This document shows positions 1-10,470 of a stretch of DNA of 38,406 bases, piece by piece. Positions within the stretch are counted from its first letter, which is position 1. Each line of letters opens with the position of its first letter. Made by a program: the position numbers and the translations under genes. The stretch is taken from positions 1 to 38,406 of the forward strand of contig SHZF01000043.1 in NCBI GenBank assembly GCA_009692425.1, in the 5' to 3' direction. This DNA comes from Myxococcales bacterium (GTDB taxonomy: Bacteria > Myxococcota_A > UBA9042). Under the pieces are notes generated by a model. That model was not told the DNA's origin. It searched no databases and was given only the letters and a program-made list of their open reading frames with translations.

Positions 1-1
1 A

Positions 2-52
2 CTGGCTGACATGCGCGTCGTTGCCGAGTTGGTCGAAGTGCTCGGAGCGTAG
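2..52 (+). CDS. C-terminal end of an unidentified upstream gene (partial)
   Basis: An open frame enters from the left edge and stops with TAG at 50-52, giving a 16-residue tail (LADMRVVAELVEVLGA). The tail is helical in character and cannot be assigned to a family. The repeats that follow are of a kind I associate with mobile-element or tyrosine-recombinase surroundings, so an integrase end is possible, but this is inference from context only. Confidence 0.35.
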   Translation: MADMRVVAELVEVLGA

Positions 53-170
53 AAGCGCCGCGTGGCTCTTGTGCGGAAGTTTGTCCCCGCTGCGGGACAC
101 GCCGGGCAGTGCGGGGCAGTGATCTGGCCGGTCTTGTGCGCTGTAAGTAGTTGAAATTACACGATCTACC

Positions 171-249
171 ACACATTAAACCGATGTTTACACGCGTAGT
201 GATTTCAATAGGTTGCGGGTGTTTTCCCCGTTTTGTCCCCGTTGCGGTC
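171..249 (+). repeat. 79-bp direct repeat, copy A
   Basis: First of three 79-bp copies (others at 1013-1091 and 1135-1213). It begins with acacattaaaccgatgttt, holds a tgatttcaa core, a ggttgcggg element, and ends in a doubled tccccgtttt/tccccg segment plus gcggtc. Copies A and C differ at about 13 of 79 positions by eye and have no length difference. It lies just downstream of the minus-strand cassette gene at 337-857. Confidence 0.8.
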
Positions 250-336
250 CACCGGCTCTACGGCAAGGTGCGTCATGTCCTGGCCGAACTGAAACACAGA
301 CCATTCCGCCAGCAACGCCTTGGATTTGAAGAACTG

Positions 337-857
337 TCAAGCGAATTCGGCTATCGAAGCAAACGGAGCACCGTCAACACGAAACAGGTGAGTCCGAAAC
401 GACGCGTCCTCGACCTTGCCGTGATCGCATAGTCTGCGGGCTTTGCGCCGCCTCATCGCATCGCCGATGTAGACGTTTATCGCCAAGTCGAGATGGTTCA
501 GCGGGGCAGCATCGGCGGCTGTTCCGGGACGGCAGTTCGTGTCGAGGTGAATGCACCTGCCCACCATTCGTCTGCCGCACCGCTCTTCGACCAACTCCTC
601 CAGCATCATTGTCAGATTGCCGTCGTTGTCCCGCCCCGCATGAACTTCCAGAGTTCGCACGTCGTTGAGGTGATAGTCAATGTACTCCCAGTGGAATCTT
701 GGGTCATATTGATCAAACGGTTCAAGCACATAGTGTCCACCATCCGCCTCGCGGTTTCGGAGGCCCAGCGAGTTCCACCACCCCGGTCGCGGCCGGCGGC
801 TCGCGCAGCGCACCACCCAGCGAAGTTATGACTATGTTTGGCTATATCGTATGGCAT
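337..857 (-). pseudogene. Small cassette-type protein with an apparent frameshift
   Basis: Two reading frames must be joined to make one protein. The start at 857 (ATG) has a strong Shine-Dalgarno AAAGGAG six bases upstream and gives a convincing N-terminus MPYDIAKHSHNFAGW, a His-Asn-Phe-Ala-x-Trp type opening I associate with mobile cassette proteins. That frame loses its protein-like character near 785-800. The neighbouring frame then continues with GWWNSLGLRNREA and runs to the stop at 337, ending in DGAPFASIAEFA. The second frame alone could start at GTG 816 but has no ribosome site. The product has no function I recognise. It sits between 79-bp repeats, which fits a mobile cassette. The break may be real decay or a one-base sequencing error. 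Confidence 0.5.
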
Positions 858-940
858 GTGCCGCTCCTTTCGCTAACTTTGGTTTTCCCGGTCATCCCCG
901 TTTTTGTCCCCGTTTTGGGACATCCGGGGTCATTTCGGGT

Positions 941-960
941 CAGATTCTGAGCCGAATCTG
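941..960. other. Short perfect inverted repeat
   Basis: cagattc at 941-947 pairs exactly with gaatctg at 954-960 across a 6-base loop. No T-run follows on either strand, so it is not a standard intrinsic terminator. It lies between a tcccc-rich motif (about 885-925) and repeat copy B. Confidence 0.4.
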
Positions 961-1012
961 GTTGTCAAACCGTGCCAAATGACGTCGGCGAGCAGGTTCC
1001 AAGCGCGGCACT

Positions 1013-1091
1013 AAACATTGAACCGAAGTCTAGCCTGATAACAAGATCAAGCAGTTGCGACAGTCTTCCCCGTTTCATCCCCGTCGCGGTC
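1013..1091 (+). repeat. 79-bp direct repeat, copy B (diverged)
   Basis: Same length and order of elements as copies A and C, but more diverged. It keeps acattgaaccga at the left end, a gttgcg element in the middle and tccccgtttcatccccg plus gcggtc at the right end. It stands 43 bp left of copy C in the same orientation. Confidence 0.65.
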
Positions 1092-1134
1092 ATCCGGTCG
1101 TCGGGGGTCGGTCGGGGATCGGCCCGCAACCCCT

Positions 1135-1213
1135 ACACATTAAACCGATGTTTCAGCAGCTTGTGATTTCAAGCGGTTGCGGGAGGTATCCCCGTTTTGT
1201 CCCCGGTGCGGTC
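1135..1213 (+). repeat. 79-bp direct repeat, copy C
   Basis: Best match to copy A: the first 19 bases are identical and the tccccgttttgtccccg segment is conserved. Around it, cccgcaacc at 1123-1131 and ggttgcggg at 1175-1183 form a perfect 9-bp inverted repeat, so the element could fold. It ends two bases before the stop codon of the first higA. Confidence 0.8.
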
Positions 1214-1215
1214 GG

Positions 1216-1503
1216 TCACGCTGCGGCCCGCAGAAGCTTGACCGCTTTGCCGTGCCGCGTCCGCCCCAAGTCGTGCGCCGCCTGCAGGTTCATCCAAAAC
1301 TCCGGCGTCGTGCCCAAAGCCTGCGACAAAAGCCATGCCGTCTCGGGCGTCACGCCCCGCTTGCCCTTGACCAATTCGTTCACCCGCTGCACCGGCACGC
1401 CTAGGTGGGCGGCAAACGAGACTTGGGTCACGCCCAGCGGGGTCAGGAACTCTTCGAGCAGGATTTCGCCCGGGTGCGTCGGTGTACGGTTCTGCGGCAA
1501 CAT
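1216..1503 (-). CDS. higA: HigA-family antitoxin (module 1)
   Basis: A 95-residue XRE-type helix-turn-helix antitoxin of the HigA/VapI family. It is expected to neutralise the HigB toxin encoded just upstream and to repress their shared promoter. It opens with the family hallmark HPGEILLEEFLTPLGVTQ, followed by the HTH (about residues 25-60) and the typical GTTPEFWMNLQ segment. The start at 1503 (ATG) follows AGGAGG by five bases, and the toxin stop lies 9 bases upstream, so the two genes are co-translated in toxin-first order as usual for higBA. The gene ends almost on repeat copy C. It is clearly paralogous to the antitoxin at 1911-2216. Confidence 0.92.
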   Translation of the reverse strand: MLPQNRTPTHPGEILLEEFLTPLGVTQVSFAAHLGVPVQRVNELVKGKRGVTPETAWLLSQALGTTPEFWMNLQAAHDLGRTRHGKAVKLLRAAA

Positions 1504-1512
1504 CTTGACCTC

Positions 1513-1803
1513 CTAATGGTAGTCCACGAGCTTGGCGTCCTCGGCCTGACCGTCCACCCAGCGGAAGATGATCCGCCACTGGTCGTTCACACGGATGCTC
1601 AACCAGCCCTCCAGATCGCCCTGCAAGGCTTCCAAGCGGTTGCCAGGTGGCGAACGAAGATCCTGAACGGCTGCTGCCGCCACGATCATGTCCAACTTGC
1701 GAACCGTCGCCCTGACGAGCGCCGCATCGAGCCGCTTGACCTCGCGGGTCGCGTGGCCGTGGAACACGTCCTCAGTGCGTTGGTCGCCAAAGCTGCGGAT
1801 CAC
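1513..1803 (-). CDS. higB: HigB-family toxin, RelE/ParE superfamily (module 1)
   Basis: A 96-residue plasmid-maintenance killer-type protein. The RelE-like fold of this family cleaves mRNA, usually on the ribosome. Family hallmarks are the N-terminal IRSFGD, the central PPGNRLEAL segment and the C-terminal VNDQWRIIFRW strand with terminal VDYH. The start is GTG at 1803; a nearby upstream ATG is in another frame and stops at once. The gene follows the promoter at 1840-1868 with a leader of about 30 bases and precedes its antitoxin by 9 bases. The sequence appears intact, so the module is probably functional. Confidence 0.9.
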   Translation of the reverse strand: MIRSFGDQRTEDVFHGHATREVKRLDAALVRATVRKLDMIVAAAAVQDLRSPPGNRLEALQGDLEGWLSIRVNDQWRIIFRWVDGQAEDAKLVDYH

Positions 1804-1839
1804 GCTGGTCTCATCGCCGCTAACGTGCGGCTTGTCGTC

Positions 1840-1868
1840 AAGATAGCGGATACACGGATACCGTGCAA
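1840..1868 (-). promoter_or_regulatory. Promoter of higBA module 1 with possible operator
   Basis: Read on the minus strand: -35 TTGCAC (1868-1863), 17-base spacer, -10 TATCTT (1845-1840). The spacer contains a direct repeat GTATCC-GT-GTATCC, and CTTG-N4-CAAG at 1831-1842 overlaps the -10 box. These are plausible HigA operator elements, since HigA proteins bind their own promoters; the exact site is inferred. Confidence 0.65.
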
Positions 1869-1910
1869 GCGTGTCTCAGTGCGAACAGCACAATTCGATC
1901 CAGTTGCGGT

Positions 1911-2216
1911 CTATGCCGCGTTCCGCTTGAGCACATGCACTTCGCCCAGAATCCGCGCCTCCGCCTCGTCGCGCTGCCGTTCCAGGTCGTACCGCGACTG
2001 CAGGTTCATCCACAACTCTGGCGACGTGCCGAAGTACCGGGCCAGCCGCAACGCCGTGTCCGCGCTGATGCCACGAATGCCGTGGACGATCTCGTTGACC
2101 CGACGCGGCGGCACGGCGATGTCCTTGGCTAGGCGGTACTGAGACACGCCAAGCGGCAGCAGGAAGTCTTCGAGCAGCACTTCGCCGGGGTGAATGGGTG
2201 GCAGCTTGTCGTTCAT
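1911..2216 (-). CDS. higA: HigA-family antitoxin (module 2)
   Basis: A 101-residue HTH antitoxin paralogous to the one at 1216-1503, with the same HPGEVLLEDFLLPLGVSQ opening, HTH region and GTSPELWMNLQ segment, and a longer charged tail (DEAEARILGEVHVLKR). I place the start at ATG 2216 because AAGGAG lies six bases upstream. A longer frame from TTG 2231 would translate through that ribosome site. The toxin stop at 2228 is 11 bases upstream. It presumably pairs with the adjacent HigB, but cross-binding to module 1 cannot be excluded. Confidence 0.92.
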   Translation of the reverse strand: MNDKLPPIHPGEVLLEDFLLPLGVSQYRLAKDIAVPPRRVNEIVHGIRGISADTALRLARYFGTSPELWMNLQSRYDLERQRDEAEARILGEVHVLKRNAA

Positions 2217-2227
2217 GGTTGACTCCT

Positions 2228-2509
2228 TCAATGATAGTCCACGATCTCAACACCATCTGCGCCGCCAGCCATCCAGCCAAAGCAGACCCGCCACTGATCG
2301 TTGATCCGGATGCTGTGCTGACCCACGCGATCGCCCGTCAAGGCTTCCAGTCGGTTGCCGGGCGGCACACGCAGGTCGTCCAGCGTGATAGCTGCATCCA
2401 GCTGCACCAACTTGCGCAGCGCCGTTCGCTGAATGTCGGGCGGCAGCCTGCGAATCCGCTCGCGGCGGAAGAGCTTTTCGGTCTCGGTGTCGGCGAAGGA
2501 CCGGATCAT
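2228..2509 (-). CDS. higB: HigB-family toxin (module 2)
   Basis: A RelE/ParE-fold toxin of 93 residues from ATG 2509, sharing [15 protein letters not shown], the INDQWRVCF strand and terminal VDYH with the module 1 toxin. GTG 2515 also opens this frame, but the promoter -10 box ends at 2516, so GTG 2515 would lie within or upstream of the expected transcription start. ATG 2509 coincides with the expected start and would be translated from a leaderless message. The central part differs enough from module 1 to suggest an old duplication or separate acquisition. Confidence 0.9.
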   Translation of the reverse strand: MIRSFADTETEKLFRRERIRRLPPDIQRTALRKLVQLDAAITLDDLRVPPGNRLEALTGDRVGQHSIRINDQWRVCFGWMAGGADGVEIVDYH

Positions 2510-2515
2510 GGCCAC

Positions 2516-2551
2516 ATGATAACGGAGTCCGATAGTAACGGCAAGCGTTAT
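2516..2551 (-). promoter_or_regulatory. Promoter and likely operator of higBA module 2
   Basis: Minus strand: -35 TTGCCG (2544-2539), 17-base spacer, -10 TATCAT (2521-2516). ataacg at 2519-2524 and cgttat at 2546-2551 form an inverted repeat that brackets the promoter, and a third half-site gtaacg lies at 2535-2540. This arrangement suits autorepression by the HTH antitoxin. The first toxin ATG is about 7 bases from the -10 box. Confidence 0.65.
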
Positions 2552-2593
2552 GAGTGTGCGGACCGCCTTTGCCGATCAGACTAGCCCACGTAG

Positions 2594-3478
2594 TCACGCT
2601 TCGTCGAAGAAGTCCTCATCGACCTTGGGCACTCGGACCACAACCTCTGCCTGAACGCCGACCTCGAATTCAACCATCAGTCCGGCCAACTCCTTGCCCT
2701 CCACCAAGCGGATCGCCTTGTGCGACTTGTCGACGTACTTTCGCGCTGCTGGGGTGAACGTTGACGTCGTCAAGATGACGCCTTTGTTCGCTCCCAAGTC
2801 CATTGCCCCAGCGAAGCTTCGCACCGGGTCCTCTCCAACCGACCCCTGCCAACGCTTGGCCTGCACGTAGACCCGCTCAAGTCGCAGCCGGTCGAGGTAA
2901 AGGATGCCATCGATTCCACCGTCGCCGGTCCCACCCACATGTTCACTCGCCCCGAGGTTGCCGGCGTACCCCATCTTGGCAAGCAGTTGTAGGACTATGT
3001 GCTCGAACCGTTTGGGAGACACGCTGCTGAGCCGCTGAAGCACCGTCGACTCCACATCCGCCACGATTTCCGCCCGCGCGGCGTCAATGCGTTCCTGGGG
3101 CGTCAAGGTCGGCTGGGGCAGGGCGAGTTGGGGCGTCGTTGTGTTCGGCCCCAACGGTTCGTCCTTCGCGGGACGAATTTCTTCGATGCCGATTGCCTTG
3201 CCACTCTTGGTTCGCTCGCGACCGGCGGGCAGAACTGTCCAGAACGCGCGGCTCGGGTTGTCCACCCATCCCAACTTCTTCATGTACGAGAGCGCCCACC
3301 CCACGCGGTTCTCGAATACGGACTGCCCGCTTGGGATGACATCCTGCAAGTCGCCGTCCGTAAGCTTCATCCGTTTGGCAACACGCTCATACACGTCGCG
3401 TTTGGTCGAGCCTTGAGGGGAAACGAGAAGCTCCTGGAGTGTCGGCAGACAAAACTCGTAAAACGGGGGCAATGACAT
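2594..3478 (-). CDS. mrr: Mrr-family type IV restriction endonuclease
   Basis: A 294-residue protein with the two-part build of Mrr. An N-terminal winged-helix Mrr_N domain (about residues 8-90) is followed by a linker and a C-terminal PD-(D/E)xK nuclease domain (about 150-270). The nuclease core is visible as GDGGIDG (D190) and YVQAKRW (Q206, K208), the D...QxK variant normal for this family. Mrr enzymes cut foreign DNA carrying modified bases. The start at ATG 3478 has AAGGAG six bases upstream; the frame is open further upstream but without support. It follows ychF by 29 bases on the same strand, so it probably shares a transcript with housekeeping genes, and it borders the accessory strip to its left. 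Confidence 0.88.
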   Translation of the reverse strand: MSLPPFYEFCLPTLQELLVSPQGSTKRDVYERVAKRMKLTDGDLQDVIPSGQSVFENRVGWALSYMKKLGWVDNPSRAFWTVLPAGRERTKSGKAIGIEEIRPAKDEPLGPNTTTPQLALPQPTLTPQERIDAARAEIVADVESTVLQRLSSVSPKRFEHIVLQLLAKMGYAGNLGASEHVGGTGDGGIDGILYLDRLRLERVYVQAKRWQGSVGEDPVRSFAGAMDLGANKGVILTTSTFTPAARKYVDKSHKAIRLVEGKELAGLMVEFEVGVQAEVVVRVPKVDEDFFDEA

Positions 3479-3507
3479 GGAGAGCTCCTTGGTGGTTGGG
3501 GCAAGGT

Positions 3508-4605
<1,098 letters not shown>

Positions 4606-4630
4606 GAAGTTTCCTTGTGATTCTGAGCTA

Positions 4631-5074
4631 TTATGGGATGTTCCGGTCGACGACACGGCCCAGGCCCGGTACCGCCGCGATGACGTGCTCCTTGGCGCCC
4701 GACCGCAGCTTTTCGTAGAGCGCGAGTACGGTGCGGTGGCCGCCCTTGCGGGCCCGTGCATCGGTCACTTCGAGCAGGCGTTCGGCGACGGTCGCCGCGT
4801 CGCGGGCGCAGAACTGGCCGAAACTCGTGGTCTTGCCCGCCGCCTCCCAGCGCGCAAAGTGCGCCTCCAGCTTTTCGACCCACTCGGGCAGCAAACCGTC
4901 GGTGACTTCGGCGATGAACCCCGGCTTGACCGCCTTGACCGCCTTGAACGCCGCCTTGAGCGCGAAGCCCGACAGGCCCCCCTTGCGGTCGACCTCTTCG
5001 TCGATCAGGTGGATACAATCGCTGACGACGCGCGGGCGGCGTTCCGCGGTCAGCAGGTGGTCGTGCAATGGCAT
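4631..5074 (-). CDS. Conserved hypothetical protein, DUF6918-like
   Basis: A 147-residue soluble, helix-rich protein without signal peptide or membrane segment. It opens with MPLHDHLL and holds the segment FALKAAFKAVKAVKPGF followed by LLPEWVEKLEAHF, a pattern I recall from the DUF6918 family of actinobacteria and myxobacteria. Function is unknown. It stands between moaDE (68 bases upstream) and ychF (25 bases downstream) on the same strand, probably in one transcript. The family name is from memory and moderately secure; the gene itself is secure. Confidence 0.75.
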   Translation of the reverse strand: MPLHDHLLTAERRPRVVSDCIHLIDEEVDRKGGLSGFALKAAFKAVKAVKPGFIAEVTDGLLPEWVEKLEAHFARWEAAGKTTSFGQFCARDAATVAERLLEVTDARARKGGHRTVLALYEKLRSGAKEHVIAAVPGLGRVVDRNIP

Positions 5075-5142
5075 GGGTCCTCGGCGCGGCCGGCGCGGGG
5101 CCGGAAAGGGGCGCGCAGGCTAGGCCATGGGTGCCGCGCGAA

Positions 5143-5856
5143 TCAAGGTGTACTGCCGATCCACTCGGCGCCGTCGGCGGTGACCTCGCGCTTCCAGATC
5201 GGCACGCGGCGCTTCAGTTCGTCGATGACCCAAGCGCAGGCCTCGAAAGCTTCCTTGCGGTGCGGACTCGCGACACCCAGCGCCACGGCGACGTCGCCGA
5301 CTTCAAGATGGCCGAGTCGGTGCACGATGCGGACGTCGATGAGCGACCAGCGCGCCTGGGCCTCGGCGGCGATCGCTTCCATCTCTTTGACAGCCAGCGG
5401 TGCGAAGGCGCTGTACTCCAGCCACCGCACAGTGCGCCCGTGGTTGGTGCCGCGCACGACGCCGACAAACGTCGCGATGCCACCGGCCCCGGCCGTCGCG
5501 AGCGCGCCCTCGACCGCGCCGGGTGCGATCTGCCGCTCCACCAGTTCGACGCGCGGGGCCCCGCCAGAGAACGGCGGCAATACGAGCACCTCGTCGCCCG
5601 GCGCCAACAGGTCGTCGTCCAGGCAGAACTCCGCGTCCTGACCCGTCGCGTTGTCACCCGCCGCGTTCGTGCGCGCCAGCCGGCACACGCCGAGCAGCCA
5701 GCGCAGCCGGTCCGAAGCGGCCGCAGCCTGCAGTCGGGTGCGCAGGCCACCCGCCGTCTCGCCCGGCAGGAACGCGATGGTCTGGAGTTCCATTCCGGCC
5801 GCGTCCTTGGCGGCCGCCAGCCAGCGAATGCGCACGGTGGTGGCGGGGTCGGTCAT
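5143..5856 (-). CDS. Molybdopterin synthase, MoaD-MoaE fusion
   Basis: One 237-residue chain carries both subunits of molybdopterin synthase, which adds two sulfurs to precursor Z in molybdenum-cofactor biosynthesis. Residues 1-99 are the ubiquitin-like MoaD part, ending in PPFSGG (Gly98-Gly99). A loop insertion at about 64-78 makes it longer than usual. Residues 103-237 are MoaE, with the conserved SPHRKEAFEA stretch and catalytic-site lysines in ELKRRVPIWKRE (K215, K222). MoaD normally needs a free C-terminal glycine for thiocarboxylation, so the fusion must be cut or work unusually; the mycobacterial fusion MoaX is cleaved after the double glycine. Start ATG 5856 lies 13 bases after uvrD. 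Confidence 0.92.
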   Translation of the reverse strand: MTDPATTVRIRWLAAAKDAAGMELQTIAFLPGETAGGLRTRLQAAAASDRLRWLLGVCRLARTNAAGDNATGQDAEFCLDDDLLAPGDEVLVLPPFSGGAPRVELVERQIAPGAVEGALATAGAGGIATFVGVVRGTNHGRTVRWLEYSAFAPLAVKEMEAIAAEAQARWSLIDVRIVHRLGHLEVGDVAVALGVASPHRKEAFEACAWVIDELKRRVPIWKREVTADGAEWIGSTP

Positions 5857-5869
5857 GGCGACACGTCCT

Positions 5870-8236
<2,367 letters not shown>

Positions 8237-8354
8237 GGCGGGGCCGGAGTCGAGCACACGCCCCGGGCCGGTGCAAGCGGGGCCTAGACACCGATGGGCC
8301 CGTATCGGCGGATCCGGGGCGAAGCGTGAGTGGACAAGCGCCCCGCCGCCGCAC

Positions 8355-9260
8355 ATGCTGCCGCCGCTCCGGCACCGGTGTGCGCCGGCCCTGCCCGCTG
8401 TGCTGCTGCCGCCGCCAGAACCCGCCACCTTGGGGCCCGAGCCGTGGCCGCAGCGCCTGCTGCGCACCCATGTGGCCGAGCGTTGGCGCCGCATCGACGC
8501 CCAGGAGAAGACCCCGCGGGTGGGCCGAGTTTCCGCACGCACTGCGGCCGTCGTAACGGCCATCGTCGCCGCGGTCATGGTGACGTTCCTGCGCTTCACC
8601 GTCATGGACCGCGCGGTCCAGGTCTCGATCGCGACACTGGTCGAAGTAGCCGGCGCCGCGCTGCATCCGTCGTTGGGCGACCTCTTGCGGCGCCAGCACC
8701 TGCTGCTGATCAACCTGACTTGGGTGACGGGCTGTTTCACCTGCTATTTCGCGGTGCCCGGGCTCGTCGTGCACCACGTGTTCGGGGCGCGCCTGGCCGA
8801 CTTCTACCTGGCACCGCGCGCGTATTTTCGCCACCTGCCGGTGTATATGGTGCTGTTCCTGCCGGTCGGCCTGCTGGTGGCGCTGGCGGCGCGCAACCCG
8901 GAGTTCCTCGACGCGTACCCGTTCTACGCGCCCCACCAAGGCTGGCTCGACCTGGCGGTGTGGGAGCTTGGCTATGCGGTCCAGTTCCTGAGTCTGGAGT
9001 TCTTCTTCCGCGGCTTCCTGCTCAAGGGTTTCGGCGCCGAGATGGGGTCGATGGCGATCGTGGCGATGGTGACGCCGTACTGCATGATCCACTTCGGCAA
9101 GCCGCTGCCCGAGTGCCTCGGCTCGGTCGTCGCGGGGCTCGTGCTGGGCACGCTGGCGATGCAGACACGCAGCATCTGGGGCGGGGTCACGATCCACGTG
9201 GCGGTGGCCTGGTCCATGGACGGGGCGGCGGTGTGGCAGAAGGCGAGCTTGGGGCGGTGA
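8355..9260 (+). CDS. CPBP-family intramembrane metalloprotease-like protein
   Basis: About 301 residues from ATG 8355, with six or more hydrophobic segments (roughly 63-80, 116-138, 160-178, 205-225, 232-250, 258-275). It belongs to the CPBP/Abi (CAAX protease-like) family. The signature reads SLEFFFRGFLL at 213-223: E215 and R219 fit, but the first glutamate of the EExxxR motif is leucine. A second family motif with a conserved histidine follows (MIHFGKPLPE), and the third is GGVTIHVAVAW. Such proteins cleave membrane substrates or process peptides; the substrate is unknown. No good ribosome site supports the start, and the first 60 residues are weakly constrained. It is divergent from uvrD. 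Confidence 0.82.
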   Translation: MLPPLRHRCAPALPAVLLPPPEPATLGPEPWPQRLLRTHVAERWRRIDAQEKTPRVGRVSARTAAVVTAIVAAVMVTFLRFTVMDRAVQVSIATLVEVAGAALHPSLGDLLRRQHLLLINLTWVTGCFTCYFAVPGLVVHHVFGARLADFYLAPRAYFRHLPVYMVLFLPVGLLVALAARNPEFLDAYPFYAPHQGWLDLAVWELGYAVQFLSLEFFFRGFLLKGFGAEMGSMAIVAMVTPYCMIHFGKPLPECLGSVVAGLVLGTLAMQTRSIWGGVTIHVAVAWSMDGAAVWQKASLGR

Positions 9261-9362
9261 CCTGGCCGAGCGCGGCGCACGGAGAACCGCAGCGTTGCCG
9301 GTCACGGCCGACCTGAGGCATCCTCCCGGCGCGCCGGCCCCCGCCGGGAGGTCAGAGGCATC

Positions 9363-10100
9363 GTGAAAAAGCAGGCCCATCTCGTCCCCAGCGTCCACAT
9401 GGAGCGCTCTCTGTACTTGTGGCAATACGGCGACTTCGGCTTGCCCGTCCTCGTGTTTCCGTCGGCGGCCGGCATGGCGCACGAGTGGGAGCGCCACGGC
9501 ATGGTCGACGTGCTTGCCCCGCTGCTGAACACGGGCCGCATCAAGCTCTACTGCATCGAGTCAAACGTCAGCGAAGCGTGGACGAAGCAGGAGACCGACC
9601 CCAGCTGGCGCCTGCAACGCCACATCGCCTACGAGCGCTTCGTGTACGACGAACTCGTGCCGTGGATTCGGGCCGATTGCCACTCGCCGGAAATCCCGCT
9701 GTCGTGCGTCGGAACCAGCCTGGGCGCGATGTACGCCGCGAACGCCGCGCTCAAGCAGCCCGAGACGTTCCACTACGCGCTGTGCATGTCGGGGCGCTAC
9801 GAGATGCGGGCGTTCAATCCGACCGAGTCGGCGGACATGTACTTCCAGAATCCGCTGGCGTACCTGCCGAACCTCGACGGGGCCGCGCTCGAACGCGTGC
9901 GGCGCCACACCCAGCTCGACCTCGTGTGCGGGCGCGGGCCATGGGAAGATGGGAACTGGCAGGAGACGGCAAAGTTCGCCGCCTGCCTCGAAGCGAAGGG
10001 CGTGCCCCATCGGCTGGACTTGTGGGGGCGCGACATCGACCACGACTGGCAGTACTGGAAGCGGCAGGTGAAGATGTATTTCGGGCATCGGTTCGGGTAG
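9363..10100 (+). CDS. Putative esterase, alpha/beta hydrolase fold (esterase D-like)
   Basis: A 245-residue cytoplasmic hydrolase with no signal peptide. The nucleophile elbow is CVGTSLGAMYA (Ser119), and the C-terminal GRDIDHDWQYW supplies the likely catalytic His (about 227). An aspartate nearby or at about residue 200 may complete the triad. The oxyanion-side segment LPVLVFPSAAG is typical of PF00756-type esterases. Family members act on carboxyl or thioester substrates; the substrate here is unknown. The start is GTG 9363, with GGGAGG and AGAGG upstream. It follows the CPBP gene by 102 bases on the same strand. Confidence 0.85.
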   Translation: MKKQAHLVPSVHMERSLYLWQYGDFGLPVLVFPSAAGMAHEWERHGMVDVLAPLLNTGRIKLYCIESNVSEAWTKQETDPSWRLQRHIAYERFVYDELVPWIRADCHSPEIPLSCVGTSLGAMYAANAALKQPETFHYALCMSGRYEMRAFNPTESADMYFQNPLAYLPNLDGAALERVRRHTQLDLVCGRGPWEDGNWQETAKFAACLEAKGVPHRLDLWGRDIDHDWQYWKRQVKMYFGHRFG

Positions 10101-10470
10101 ACGTGCGCCAGCCGCGGGCCTGCGCGATTCAACTCGAAGGCTGGGCTTTCGCGCCGAAGTCTCCAGAATCATCCTGACAAGTTGCCCGCGGAATTGGCGC
10201 TCGAGGACCGGCACCGATAAATCTGCAATCAGCCACTCGGAGTCCACCGCGAACTGCAGCCCCGCCCTCCACTTCGACATGGCGGCACCCGTGTCTCCGC
10301 GCAGTGGGCGTGAGGGCCACGCGACGAACGCGACGAGCAGGCTGGCGCAGCGCGAGCCCTCGATCCGATTCGGCGGGCTTTGGTACAAGAGGGTGTGGCG
10401 GGAGAGTTCGCCAAATCGACGGATTCGCCCACGCGTCCTGACGCCCACATCTGACAAAGCGAAACTGGTG
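10101..10470. other. Spacer without a confident gene; weak remnant on the minus strand
   Basis: No gene here has both a start signal and a full-length product. One minus-strand frame from ATG 10280 reads like protein for about 50 residues (MSKWRAGLQFAVDSEW onward) before running antisense through the esterase gene. It may be a decayed fragment or chance. No hairpin with a T-run or tRNA was seen. Confidence 0.4.

Larger units (their letters stand above)
858..1215. other. Gene-free repeat-rich spacer
   Basis: This 358-base stretch has no credible gene. It holds a tcccc-rich motif (885-925) related to the 3' half of the 79-bp repeat, the 7-bp hairpin at 941-960, and repeat copies B and C. Open frames here lack ribosome sites and protein-like sequence. 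Confidence 0.6.

Noticed and set aside
171-1213. Canonical integron attC sites
   Set aside because: The core sites RYYYAAC/GTTRRRY are not matched by the cccgcaacc/ggttgcggg arms, and no integron integrase is seen.
2216-2231. TTG 2231 as start of the second HigA
   Set aside because: It would translate through the AAGGAG that serves ATG 2216.
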